A stretch of 56,204 nt of DNA from an uncultured Bacteroidales bacterium (GTDB lineage: Bacteria > Bacteroidota > Bacteroidia > Bacteroidales > FEN-979). Both the position numbers and the translations under genes were made by a program. The stretch is taken from NCBI GenBank assembly GCA_903959905.1, contig CAJBYO010000100.1, forward strand, positions 1 to 56,204, written 5' to 3'. The notes beneath the pieces are model-generated. The model made no database searches and was not told the origin of the DNA. It saw nothing but the letters and a program-made list of their open reading frames with translations. Shown one piece after another: positions 6,226-14,841 of this stretch. Every line of letters begins with the position of its first letter. Position 1 is the first letter of the stretch.

Positions 6226-7731
6226 ATGAACAACAACATCTCGCTGAATCCCAATGCACTCGTACATTTTCTTGACAAACCTTCCGACGACTTTACGAAA
6301 AACGACCTGATCCGCTTCGTCGAGGAGAACGGCATCCGGATGCTGAATTTCCGTTATTCCGCGGCCGACAGTCGTTTAAAGACATTGAATTTCATCATCA
6401 AGGACCGCCAGCATCTTGACAGCATCCTGTCTGCGGGCGAGCGGGTTGACGGGTCAAGTCTGTTCCCGAACTATGTGGAGGCAGGTTCTTCGGACCTTTA
6501 TGTGATCCCTAGGTACCGGTCGGCATTTGTGAATCCTTTTTCAGAGATTCCGGCCCTGGATATCCTCTGCTCCTATTATGACAAGGACGGCCAGCCGTTT
6601 GCCAACTCCCCCGAGCACATCCTGCGGAAATCACATGAAGTGCTGAAAGAAAAAACGGGATTTTCGTTTGAGGTGATGGGCGAACTGGAATATTATATCA
6701 TCAGCGAGCAGGACCGCCTCTTTGAAGCTGTTGACCAGCGCGGTTACCACGAATCATCACCCTTCTGTAAATGGGAAAAGCTGCGCATTGAAGCGATGCA
6801 TGCCATTGCCCGTTGCGGAGGGTTTATCAAATACGGCCATTCGGAAGTTGGGAATTTTACCGAATCAGGACTGTCCTTCGAACAAAACGAGATTGAGTTC
6901 ACCCCGGTCCGCCTGGAGGATGCCGCCGACCAGCTGATGATCGCCAAGTGGGTCCTCCGGTCACTGGCATACAAATACGGCGTTACGATTACATTCGCAC
7001 CGAAGATCACGACCGGCAAGGCCGGCAGCGGGATGCACGTACACACCCGGCTGATGAAAAACGGCAGCAGCGTGATGCTTGACAATGGCAAACTTTCAAA
7101 CACCGCCAAAAAAGCCATCGCCGGTTACCTTGACCTGTCACAGTCGCTCACCGCCTTTGGCAACATGATCCCGACGAGTTATTTCAGGCTCGTTCCACAC
7201 CAGGAGGCTCCTACCAACATCTGCTGGGGCGACCGCAACCGTTCGGTGCTGGTGCGCGTTCCGCTCGGTTGGGGAAGCAAGCACGACATGATCACCGATG
7301 CGAACCCGAAGGAAAAAGACACACAGGCTGGTTTCGGAAGCCGCCAAACGGTTGAGTTCCGCTGTCCCGACGGATCGGCCGACATTTACCTTCTGTTCGC
7401 AGGCCTCACCGTGGCAGCACGCCATGGCATTGAGATGAAAAACGCCCTTGACATTGCTGAACAAACCTACGTGGATGTCAATATCTTTGAAGAGAAGCAT
7501 AAGTCGCGGGTGAGCAAATTACAGCAACTTCCCATCTCCTGCTGGGACTCTGCCGATGCACTGGAAAGCCAGCGGAAAACATATGAAGCGCATGGCATTT
7601 TCCCGCCAAAGATCATCGACGGACTCATCAGGCACCTGAAAAGTTACAAAGATCAGAACCTGAGGGAATCGATCAAGGACAACGAGAAAGAGATCATGAA
7701 ACTTGTGAACGCCTATCTTCACTGCGGGTAA
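6226..7731 (+). CDS. Glutamine synthetase (GS-I-like)
   Basis: The product belongs to the glutamine synthetase superfamily, which makes glutamine from glutamate, ammonia and ATP in the cytoplasm. Visible motifs are GELEYYI (metal-binding Glu, about 152-158), NEIEF (221-225), the ATP-binding MHVHTRLM (270-277), and the glutamate-binding region ending NRSVLVRVP (338-346). At 501 aa it is a little longer than classical GlnA (about 470). The sequence is the divergent GS-I-like branch often present in Bacteroidetes beside GS-III, so a gamma-glutamyl ligase acting on another amine is possible. It has its own -7 box. Its 3' end overlaps the convergent O-antigen ligase gene by 13 nt. Confidence 0.88.
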   Translation: MNNNISLNPNALVHFLDKPSDDFTKNDLIRFVEENGIRMLNFRYSAADSRLKTLNFIIKDRQHLDSILSAGERVDGSSLFPNYVEAGSSDLYVIPRYRSAFVNPFSEIPALDILCSYYDKDGQPFANSPEHILRKSHEVLKEKTGFSFEVMGELEYYIISEQDRLFEAVDQRGYHESSPFCKWEKLRIEAMHAIARCGGFIKYGHSEVGNFTESGLSFEQNEIEFTPVRLEDAADQLMIAKWVLRSLAYKYGVTITFAPKITTGKAGSGMHVHTRLMKNGSSVMLDNGKLSNTAKKAIAGYLDLSQSLTAFGNMIPTSYFRLVPHQEAPTNICWGDRNRSVLVRVPLGWGSKHDMITDANPKEKDTQAGFGSRQTVEFRCPDGSADIYLLFAGLTVAARHGIEMKNALDIAEQTYVDVNIFEEKHKSRVSKLQQLPISCWDSADALESQRKTYEAHGIFPPKIIDGLIRHLKSYKDQNLRESIKDNEKEIMKLVNAYLHCG

Positions 7732-9662
7732 GCAGAGGGCGCATCCAGTTCTTTCAGAAAATCAATCTTTTTTTGCGAATTCCTGCACTTATTGATATGA
7801 AACCGTGCACTGTCACGGTTACCGGTGAAATAATACATGGCCCCGAGGTTAAACCGGGCATCGTCAAAAAACGGATCCATTTCCAGGGTTTTCAGTAAAA
7901 CTGTTTTTGCCTCGGCGGCCCTTTTCAGACTGAACAGGGAAGCACCGTAATCATTCAGCAACCGAACTTCAAACGGCGTGATTTCCAAGGCCTTTTCAAA
8001 ACAGGCATTTGCTTTATACACATCGCCCTTGTGATACCAGGCCACCCCTTCAAACCAGGCAAGCGGCAACGTGTTGGGTGTTATCTTATAAAAAACATTT
8101 TCTGCCTTTTGGGCGTATTCAATAACCTGGTCGTCATTTTTACCTTCCTGCTGAAACATTTTGAGAGTATAATATTCGCCGTGGAGGCGGGCGGTGGCGA
8201 GGATGAGTGTGAAAATGAGGATGAGGGCAAACAGTGTTTTTTTCACCGCAGAGACGCAGAGGCGCAGAGCAGTGGAGCGCCTGTCGGGTAGCCTTAGCGT
8301 CTCTGCGTCTCTGCGGTGAAAATCCAACCGGGCCAACAGGAACACCAGGGCAGAGAAAAGCAGGACATTGTGTTCAACCCGCCTGAAAGGGAAATCAAAG
8401 GAGGCAAAGAGGTAAAATCCCAGGATAAACGAGGCGTAGAACACGGTTGAAATGTGTGGTGCAGGAATTTTCCTGAAAATTTCCCGGAAGGCGGTTCCCA
8501 GGGGGAGAAAGAAGACACAGAGGGCGAGCAGGAATCCGATTAGTCCAAGTTCCGAAAGGAGGCCAATCCACTCGTTGTGGGGCTGGCTGTAAGTAAAATT
8601 CCTGGCTGTATGTTCAGGGTTCGGTGGTTCCTTGATGGCCGGCACATGGAGCCTCCAGGATCCGGCGCCAACACCGGTAATTGGATGCAATTTTACCAAT
8701 CCTTCCGACTTTCCCCAGAAAATCATCCGGAGGCTGGCATTCTCATGGTAGGCTTCGGCAAAGTCAAATTCAGTCAACTGTGAATTGGTTGCTTTTTCCT
8801 TGTTGCGCAGGGCCAGCATTTTTTCAGCACTTTCCTGGTCGTATGATTTGAAATACTGCCACACCGGGACCTTGCTTAAAAAATAGTTTTGCCGCGTACG
8901 GTCAAGGGAAAGGTAAAAACCAGTCACCCCGGAAGCAAGTAATAAAATGGCAACCGTACCCGTCAACAGGTTCTTTCTTGTTAAAATATCGCGATATTTC
9001 AATCCCATGACAATTGCCGCAGTTATTGATCCTGCTGCAAGCGCCAGGTAGGCTGCCCTGCTCTGGATGATGATGATAAAAAACACCGACAGCACCGCCA
9101 CCGCCACAGACAAGAACTTCCAGAATCCCCGGTTGATGGAATACCCTGTAAGCACGAATGGAAGCGACAAAACCAGGAATCCCGCGTACAGGTTGTTGTT
9201 GGCCGATACCGAAACGATCTTGTACGGATCGTAAAATTCCAGGGTTGACATCTTGTAAAAGGCGAGTCCGAAAGAGAGGATCAGCGCAACAAGATGTATC
9301 CTGATGAATATGTTCTCAAAGGCTTTGTTGTTGCGCTGAAAAGCAGCAACAGTGGCAAATACCGCAAAGGAAAGAAACACCATCTGCGATTGCATGATGG
9401 ATTCTGAGGGAGCAATGGCCCAAAAGGAAGACACCAGGTTCCAGAGGTAAAAAAGCAGAAAGGATATTTCAAAGAAACTGTTCTGAAAAATCCGTTTTTT
9501 ACGTAGTGGCCCCAACCAGGAACCCAGCAACAACAATGAAAGCAGGAAGAACCTGGGGAGCAGCGACTTATCAACAATAATCCCTGATCTGATTAAGTTG
9601 ACAAAAAACAGCATACCGATGGCGAAAATGTATAACCAGATCTGTCTTACAGGCCTCGTCAT
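7719..9662 (-). CDS. O-antigen ligase family protein with TPR tail
   Basis: The 647-aa protein has about ten or more membrane segments, a large periplasmic loop around residues 260-370 with the Wzy/WaaL-type region (GVGAGSWRLHVP, PHNEWIGLLSELGLIG), and a soluble C-terminus with tetratricopeptide units (AWYHKGDVYKANACFEKALE, then DARFNLGAMYYFTGNRDSAR). Such proteins transfer or polymerise surface glycans at the periplasmic face of the inner membrane, or glycosylate proteins. Residues about 448-475 are encoded by an inverted-repeat element (8240-8322) inserted in frame at the membrane/TPR junction. The gene overlaps the upstream exported-protein gene by 4 nt, so it closes a three-gene operon. 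Ligase versus polymerase cannot be told from sequence. Confidence 0.85.
   Translation of the reverse strand: MTRPVRQIWLYIFAIGMLFFVNLIRSGIIVDKSLLPRFFLLSLLLLGSWLGPLRKKRIFQNSFFEISFLLFYLWNLVSSFWAIAPSESIMQSQMVFLSFAVFATVAAFQRNNKAFENIFIRIHLVALILSFGLAFYKMSTLEFYDPYKIVSVSANNNLYAGFLVLSLPFVLTGYSINRGFWKFLSVAVAVLSVFFIIIIQSRAAYLALAAGSITAAIVMGLKYRDILTRKNLLTGTVAILLLASGVTGFYLSLDRTRQNYFLSKVPVWQYFKSYDQESAEKMLALRNKEKATNSQLTEFDFAEAYHENASLRMIFWGKSEGLVKLHPITGVGAGSWRLHVPAIKEPPNPEHTARNFTYSQPHNEWIGLLSELGLIGFLLALCVFFLPLGTAFREIFRKIPAPHISTVFYASFILGFYLFASFDFPFRRVEHNVLLFSALVFLLARLDFHRRDAETLRLPDRRSTALRLCVSAVKKTLFALILIFTLILATARLHGEYYTLKMFQQEGKNDDQVIEYAQKAENVFYKITPNTLPLAWFEGVAWYHKGDVYKANACFEKALEITPFEVRLLNDYGASLFSLKRAAEAKTVLLKTLEMDPFFDDARFNLGAMYYFTGNRDSARFHINKCRNSQKKIDFLKELDAPSAYPQ
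8240..8322 (+). repeat. Inverted-repeat element in frame inside the O-antigen ligase gene
   Basis: The left arm TTTTCACCGCAGAGACGCAG and the right arm CTGCGTCTCTGCGGTGAAAA are reverse complements around a short centre. It adds about 28 codons (HRRDAETLRLP...LRLCVSAVKK) without a stop. A single-arm relative made of GCGTCTCT octamers is found at 34582-34619. Confidence 0.9.
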
Positions 9663-10801
9663 TCAAACAAAGTGACGACGACTGCACCGTGTTCTCCCTT
9701 GGTGGGTTGTATGGAAGAATAACCCGAGATACTGCCACCTTTTCCCGATTTTGATGTCAGGATGCGATCGTTCAAGTATGATCGCTCAAGCCCGGTGAAG
9801 ACATTCAGGATACTGCTCTGGGAAGGATCTGCATACCCGGTGATGGTTCCAATGCTATTCATCCCGGCGCTGCCGTTTACCGTTGTGGTGGAATAGCTGC
9901 CGCGCTTGCCTCCTTTACCGCCAGCAGCCATTACCGAACCAAACCATGTATCCTGACCGGCGCCGCCATCCGAAGCATTGTAATATCCCGGGGCTACAGC
10001 ATTCGTTCCATAATTACCACCGGAACCAATAAACACTGCAAATGGCTGATTTGGAACCACGTCCATCTCTTTCATGGCATAGCCGCCACTTCCGCCATCC
10101 CCGCCGTTGTTGAGGTTGTAGGAATAGGAATAGGCGCCTGCACCTCCTCCTCCTCCTGCAGCCCCCCACAATTCCACCTTGATTTTTGAAACGGAAGGTG
10201 GTACGACCCATGTTTGAGAGGTAGTGATAGTTGTCTTCACCGGGGGATTGTATCCGGTGGCAGTTGAACTGATGATATAGGGTGATGCAAGCGTTCCGGC
10301 ACCAGTTACCGTGATTTTATTTCCCTGAAGAATTTTCGTTTCAGAGCCATCCACAACCGGTTTATTGGTCAGATCGTTGTAGTCGCCGCTGAATCCGTTG
10401 GCACCAACAGTCAGGGCATTCAGGGCATACGGCACGCTGATCAGTTCGCTTACCCCGTTGATGCTGTAGTTTGATCCGCCGGAGGGATCAGTTTCCGTTT
10501 TAATGAAATAGGGCCCGTTGGCCCAGTTGATGGAGCTGAAGATCCCGATGGTTGTGCCTGTGCCGATTTCAAGGGATACCAGTCCGTTCACGTTGGTGGT
10601 TGGCTGATGAGTTTCGGCATACACTACCGAACCTGTGGCTGAGCCCTGGATGATGGAGATACGCATCCCCACGGCAGTGTTCTGGATCAGTTTCCCGGCC
10701 GAATTTCGTACCACGGCCTGGTAACTCAGTTTCTGGGGTGACTGGGCAAAGCCTGTTAACAGCATTAAAACGGCTATAACGATTGTAAGGAGCTTTTTCA
10801 T
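9659..10801 (-). CDS. Exported glycine-rich protein
   Basis: The N-terminus MKKLLTIVIAVLMLLTGFAQ is a signal peptide. Residues 22-140 form the SYQAVVRN-type module common at the start of Bacteroidetes surface proteins (KLSYQAVVRNSAGKLIQNTA, later ISVPYALNA). After a linker the C-terminal part (about 205-380) is very glycine-rich (WGAAGGGGGAGAYSYSY, NNGGDGGSGG, AAGGKGGKRG) and resembles glycine-rich tail-fibre-like or adhesin modules. No T9SS tail is seen. It lies 3 nt downstream of the T9SS protein gene and overlaps the O-antigen ligase gene by 4 nt. I infer a secreted surface or adhesive role; no enzymatic function is indicated. Confidence 0.75.
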   Translation of the reverse strand: MKKLLTIVIAVLMLLTGFAQSPQKLSYQAVVRNSAGKLIQNTAVGMRISIIQGSATGSVVYAETHQPTTNVNGLVSLEIGTGTTIGIFSSINWANGPYFIKTETDPSGGSNYSINGVSELISVPYALNALTVGANGFSGDYNDLTNKPVVDGSETKILQGNKITVTGAGTLASPYIISSTATGYNPPVKTTITTSQTWVVPPSVSKIKVELWGAAGGGGGAGAYSYSYNLNNGGDGGSGGYAMKEMDVVPNQPFAVFIGSGGNYGTNAVAPGYYNASDGGAGQDTWFGSVMAAGGKGGKRGSYSTTTVNGSAGMNSIGTITGYADPSQSSILNVFTGLERSYLNDRILTSKSGKGGSISGYSSIQPTKGEHGAVVVTLFE

Positions 10802-10804
10802 ACG

Positions 10805-11308
10805 CTATTTTTTAATGACTTTCCAGGTGGTCAGATTTCGGTTGTTCTCAAGCAATGTCAGGGTGTATGTTCCGGCAGCCTGGTTGTTCATGGGGATGAC
10901 GGTCTCTTTAGTTTCAATATCCTTTTCTTCCAGGATCTCTCCGAGGGTGTTTCTCAGCTGGTAACTCATGTCGGTAACAGGTGTATCTTCCAGTTTCAAC
11001 CTGACCTCAGTAGTGGCGGGATTCGGATATACGATACAGTCAAGCGAAACTCCCGGAAGATCTTCCTGCCCTGTCATGAAGAGGATTTCATAGGGTTGCT
11101 GAACGCCTTCGGTCATGGTGCCGGTGGTGCCATTAACCGTGATAAAGGCCGTCTGGCCAACGGAATATTCTACAGTGCCCCCAGTGCCGGTTGCATTCCC
11201 GCTGGAGGTGAGGATTGTTTCCTGTGCAAATCCCCGGAAAGAGAATAAAAGGAGCAGGAAAACTGGAACTAAGGTAAGGTTAAAACCTTTGGATGGATGG
11301 TTCGTCAT
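10805..11308 (-). CDS. Small T9SS type A sorting-domain protein
   Basis: The 167-aa precursor has a hydrophobic signal segment (about 10-29, ending GFAQ). A short module SSGNATGTGGTVEYSVGQTA continues to the pattern EGVQQPYEI, often seen just before T9SS tails. A C-terminal Por/T9SS sorting domain follows: LDCIVYPNPATTEVRLKL at about 90-107, ending LTTWKVIKK. Such tails direct export through the type IX system and attachment to the surface. There is almost no other passenger domain, so it may be a structural surface peptide. It heads the operon with the glycine-rich protein and the O-antigen ligase. An inverted-repeat element lies directly upstream. Confidence 0.85.
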   Translation of the reverse strand: MTNHPSKGFNLTLVPVFLLLLFSFRGFAQETILTSSGNATGTGGTVEYSVGQTAFITVNGTTGTMTEGVQQPYEILFMTGQEDLPGVSLDCIVYPNPATTEVRLKLEDTPVTDMSYQLRNTLGEILEEKDIETKETVIPMNNQAAGTYTLTLLENNRNLTTWKVIKK

Positions 11309-11318
11309 GGTTTATTTT

Positions 11319-11472
11319 ACCACTAAGGCACGGAGGACACTAAGAAACACTAAGGGTTATATCTTGTTCTATCAGATCGCAACTCGTGGCAAACTTAAGT
11401 CCCTTTAGGAAAAAACAATTTCATCATTTCATAATTCTTAGTGTACCTCAGTGCCCTCCGTGCCTTAGTGGT
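11319..11472. repeat. Inverted-repeat element, CCACTAAGGCACGGAGG family, copy 1
   Basis: The arms at 11319-11355 and 11437-11472 are near-perfect reverse complements of about 36 nt around an 81-nt centre. The arms are made of AAGG/ACACTAAG subunits. Relatives lie at 31599-31715 and 33611-33935. Confidence 0.9.
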
Positions 11473-11536
11473 TTTTTTTACATGTACCAAAGTTAATCAC
11501 AAACCCCCGAAAATATTCATCCCCCGAAAAATAAAT

Positions 11537-12688
11537 TTATCCCCGGGTTATTGTTTCCCGGTAAACCACACCCCGCTCCTGCAATCCTTTCAACATGTAT
11601 TTCACACATTCAGGTTGCTGGCCGATGAATTCAGGAACAGAGACGCCTTTGCGGGTGTAAAGCCCGTCGGCAATCATACGGAGCGCAACAGTGGCGGAAT
11701 AGCCAGTGGTCCGTGCCATGGAATGAACGCGGGTTGAAGGATCATATTTATCAAAGAGATCCCAGGTATAACGCACATTCTGTCCGTCCTTTTTCCCTTC
11801 CGCCATCACCTGCATCACGGTGATATCCACCTCCCCTTCCTTCAGCTTCCATTTCGGGAAGAGCAGCTTTGCGGTAAGGTCCATGGGCTTGATCCTGACA
11901 CCACGCACTTCTATTTCTTCCTGACTGAAGAAACCGGTTTCACGCAACACCCGCATTTTTTCAATATGGCCGGGGTAACGCAGTGTTTTCTCCTTCATGT
12001 TCGGGCATTTCACGGTATGGGCCAGCGAACGCAGTCCATCGGTATTAAAGGCCTCCAGGGTGCCGATGCCGGGAAAGTTAAGCAACTCCGGATCGGAAAG
12101 TGCGGGTTTCACGATGGAAATGCCATTTTCAATGTACCGTGCCGGGCGGGTATATTCTTCGATCACATCCACCGGTGAAAAAACGGCTTTGTATTCATAC
12201 GGCCATTCGCGGATTTCAGGGAGGCCGCCCACCATATAGAGGATATTTTCCGTCTCATCAAGCATGTGGTCGGCATACCCGATGAGGACATTGCACATAC
12301 CCGGGGCGACACCCATGTCCATAATGGCAGTGACGTTATTTTTTCTGGCAAGTTCATCCAGTTCAAAGGGATCTTCAATGAAAAATGCGATGTCAACCAC
12401 ATTTTTCCCTGCTTCAATAATGGCTTTAAGGGTTTGAAACCCCATAAAACCGGGAACGGCATTGATCACCATGTCGAAAGGAGCAACCAGGTCGGTCACA
12501 TTTAAAGGGTCGCTGAGATCGGCAACAATTGTTGTGAGCTTTCCCGATGATGGGCTCTGCCGTTCGGTGAGGCTTTGCAGCGCCGACGGGCTGATATCTG
12601 CAACAGTAACTTCGAATTTCGGATCGCTGGCAAGATCAAGGGCCATTGGGCCGCCTACCAGGCCAGCTCCTAATACAATTATTTTCAT
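11537..12688 (-). CDS. Saccharopine dehydrogenase-family oxidoreductase
   Basis: The 383-aa protein begins with a Rossmann fold (MKIIVLGAGLVGGPMALDLA; GxGxxG at about residues 7-12) and contains NAVPGFMGFQTLKAIIEAGK and DMGVAPGMCNVLIGYA, typical of saccharopine-dehydrogenase or carboxynorspermidine-dehydrogenase-like enzymes, with the C-terminal substrate domain present. Members reduce or oxidise C-N bonds of amino acids using NAD(P). Specificity (lysine pathway, polyamine or other) is not deducible. It stands alone, flanked by inverted-repeat elements on both sides. Confidence 0.85.
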   Translation of the reverse strand: MKIIVLGAGLVGGPMALDLASDPKFEVTVADISPSALQSLTERQSPSSGKLTTIVADLSDPLNVTDLVAPFDMVINAVPGFMGFQTLKAIIEAGKNVVDIAFFIEDPFELDELARKNNVTAIMDMGVAPGMCNVLIGYADHMLDETENILYMVGGLPEIREWPYEYKAVFSPVDVIEEYTRPARYIENGISIVKPALSDPELLNFPGIGTLEAFNTDGLRSLAHTVKCPNMKEKTLRYPGHIEKMRVLRETGFFSQEEIEVRGVRIKPMDLTAKLLFPKWKLKEGEVDITVMQVMAEGKKDGQNVRYTWDLFDKYDPSTRVHSMARTTGYSATVALRMIADGLYTRKGVSVPEFIGQQPECVKYMLKGLQERGVVYRETITRG

Positions 12689-12738
12689 TTTCCGGGGTTA
12701 AGGTTTAAATGCAATTTTATTTCAATAGGAACCAATTT

Positions 12739-12885
12739 AACCACGAAGGCGCACAAAGGATGTCACAAAGGCGCGCAAAGGGTGCACCAAGGCGCTATGA
12801 CGTTGATTATTTTTCAAATTTCCTTTGTATCCTTCGTGAAATCCTTTGTGTGCCTTCGTGCTGTCCTTTGTGCGCCTTTGTGGTT
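12739..12885. repeat. Inverted-repeat element, CCACGAAGGCGCACAAAGG family, copy 1
   Basis: The left arm (AACCACGAAGGCGCACAAAG...) and right arm (...TGTGCGCCTTTGTGGTT) are imperfect reverse complements built of C(A/G)C(A/G)AAGG subunits. A relative lies at 49309-49409. Confidence 0.88.
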
Positions 12886-12912
12886 ATTATTTGATAATCT
12901 CCTTTGAGGCAG

Positions 12913-14832
12913 TTATTCTATCGTTAATTCATAAATCTCACCCACATAATCAACCTTCGGAAACGGTATATTATCCTGCGAATAGGCCGAACCGATCCAC
13001 CACTTGGTGTTGTGGAATTCCTGGGTGACGATGAGCAGCATCTGGTTGTTGGGGATGGAAGTCACCTTGTCATCCATGTAGCCAACCACCCGCATTTTAT
13101 CTTTTGAAGGCCCGATGCGCCAGATGATCCTGTCGGGCTGCCAGTCGATCTGGAAATAATAAAACGGCGAGCCAAACAGTTCGTCGTCGCGTTCGGGCGT
13201 TTTCTCAGTCAGGGCGCGGTAATTCTTATCCCAGCGGTGCGCCCAATGGGTCTTGTCTTCATAATGCACCGGGTAACAGCCTGCCTGGAATTCCGCCGGT
13301 TGCCAGCATGCCATGTCCCAGTTGGTGCACGACACCATGATCTTGTCGTCGTCGGCCAGGATCTCTTCCGGGAAGGGAACATTCCAGTTCTGCACATTTT
13401 TCCGGTCATCGATGCCGTTGCTGTATGCAGGCGGCAATACCCATGACGGACAGTACGGAACTGTTTTGAGTATCTCAAAGTCAATCTCCGAATAACCGAC
13501 ATTCTTCACCCGCTGATCCTGCTGGCCGCCATAGTAGTTGGCCATGTACCCGTTGTTGTTGCAGTCGCGGCGGTAGTTCCATTCCCCCTGGTCCTGGGTG
13601 ATGAGCCAGATGGCATTGGTGAGGCCATTCCACATGTTGTTTTTATTGAGCAGCTCGGTCAGTTTACATTTGACGGTGTATTTGCCGAAGGTCATGCCAT
13701 GCCTGGTGATAATGCCGACATTCTGCTTGCGCCATTTCCCAAATTCGGCTTTCGGGTTGCGGATGGTGATCTTGTGGTTCTCCGGGTCAGAAATGACGGT
13801 TTCGCAAGGGCGGGGCGCCACTGTTGGCGTGATGGCAACAAGTTCCTCTTTGCGGTAAAAGCGTTTCGTCCAGTTGTAGTCAAGCCGGGAGTAATTGTCG
13901 TTCAGGATATCGGCGATCACCGGGATGTTGTTCATTTTGGTGGAAGCGTCGATGAAATGGATGAATTGCTCAAATGCAGCGGTGTTATACGCCACAGGAT
14001 CCTGGCCGCAACCAGCAGCCTTCGTTGTAGCAGCTTCATTCCCATAGGCTTTGGGGTTGAAATAGATTCCGGCACCCGGATCAGGAGTGGCAACAACCTT
14101 CAGCAAGCCGGGAAATTGCTGCACTATTGTATTTTTCATAGACTTTCCCGGTCCGTATAAAAAGTAAAAGTACGGGTTGACAAATCCCTGGTCACTTTTC
14201 ATACCGATATCCTGCACCTGCTCCGGAATGCGCTTGTCCCTGATGTTCGCTCCATCTGTGACCACCAGCATAAAACTGTAGTTGCCAACACGCGGGTTGC
14301 GTTTCCAGCGGCTGTTTTTCCCCTGGTCAAAATAGCGCTGTTCATTCCTCGGGTTTCCAACAATCCTGAACTTTGATTTGATGGCATGAAACTCATTGTC
14401 GGCAGCGATGGTACCTGTTTCGGAAAAGTTAATGCCAGTATCTTCCCAGCTTCCGTAAAAGTTTTCCCATGAGTTCGGATGTTGTTTGGTGCTGTCAATT
14501 CCGTCGCGTTCCGGAAATTTATAGGATTCGTTCTGGTAGTAAATTTTATAACTGAAATTCCGGGCTTCTTTACCGGTATTCTTCAACTGGAATTCCATCT
14601 CAAACAGACCACCCTCAACCTGCAGTTTCCCAGGGATTACAAAGCCTTCGTTGATGGCTTCGCGGTAATCGAGAAACAGCGTCTGTCCCTGTTTCCAGTT
14701 GACGGTCGGGTTAAAATCTTTCACCACGAAATCCTCACTGATGACTTCCGGCGAACGGGCAGGCTGTCCGCAGGAAATGAACAAACCCGGAAGGAACAAG
14801 ATGAGCAGCAGATATCTGAGGGGGAAATTCAT
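12913..14832 (-). CDS. Lipoprotein with GH16-like domain
   Basis: A type II signal with lipobox (PGLFISCGQ, Cys at about 21) predicts an outer-membrane or periplasmic lipoprotein of 639 aa. The N-terminal half (30-330) looks beta-rich without an assigned family. The C-terminal third resembles a GH16/concanavalin fold: GITRHGMTFGKYTVKCKL, NAIWLITQDQGEW, and the motif YSEIDFEI (about 448-455), which matches the GH16 catalytic pattern E-[ILV]-D-x-E. GH16 enzymes cleave beta-1,3/1,4 glucans, agarose and similar. The gene is last in a minus-strand run with the FG-GAP protein (9-nt gap), the giant T9SS protein and an AlgX-like gene, so a role in processing the locus glycan is plausible. Confidence 0.7.
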   Translation of the reverse strand: MNFPLRYLLLILFLPGLFISCGQPARSPEVISEDFVVKDFNPTVNWKQGQTLFLDYREAINEGFVIPGKLQVEGGLFEMEFQLKNTGKEARNFSYKIYYQNESYKFPERDGIDSTKQHPNSWENFYGSWEDTGINFSETGTIAADNEFHAIKSKFRIVGNPRNEQRYFDQGKNSRWKRNPRVGNYSFMLVVTDGANIRDKRIPEQVQDIGMKSDQGFVNPYFYFLYGPGKSMKNTIVQQFPGLLKVVATPDPGAGIYFNPKAYGNEAATTKAAGCGQDPVAYNTAAFEQFIHFIDASTKMNNIPVIADILNDNYSRLDYNWTKRFYRKEELVAITPTVAPRPCETVISDPENHKITIRNPKAEFGKWRKQNVGIITRHGMTFGKYTVKCKLTELLNKNNMWNGLTNAIWLITQDQGEWNYRRDCNNNGYMANYYGGQQDQRVKNVGYSEIDFEILKTVPYCPSWVLPPAYSNGIDDRKNVQNWNVPFPEEILADDDKIMVSCTNWDMACWQPAEFQAGCYPVHYEDKTHWAHRWDKNYRALTEKTPERDDELFGSPFYYFQIDWQPDRIIWRIGPSKDKMRVVGYMDDKVTSIPNNQMLLIVTQEFHNTKWWIGSAYSQDNIPFPKVDYVGEIYELTIE

Positions 14833-14841
14833 GAAGCCTGT

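Noticed and set aside
8031..8291. Plus-strand frame rich in Gly/Glu opposite the O-antigen ligase
   Set aside because: It is antisense to a well-supported membrane/TPR protein and covers the inverted repeat. It has no signal or domain.
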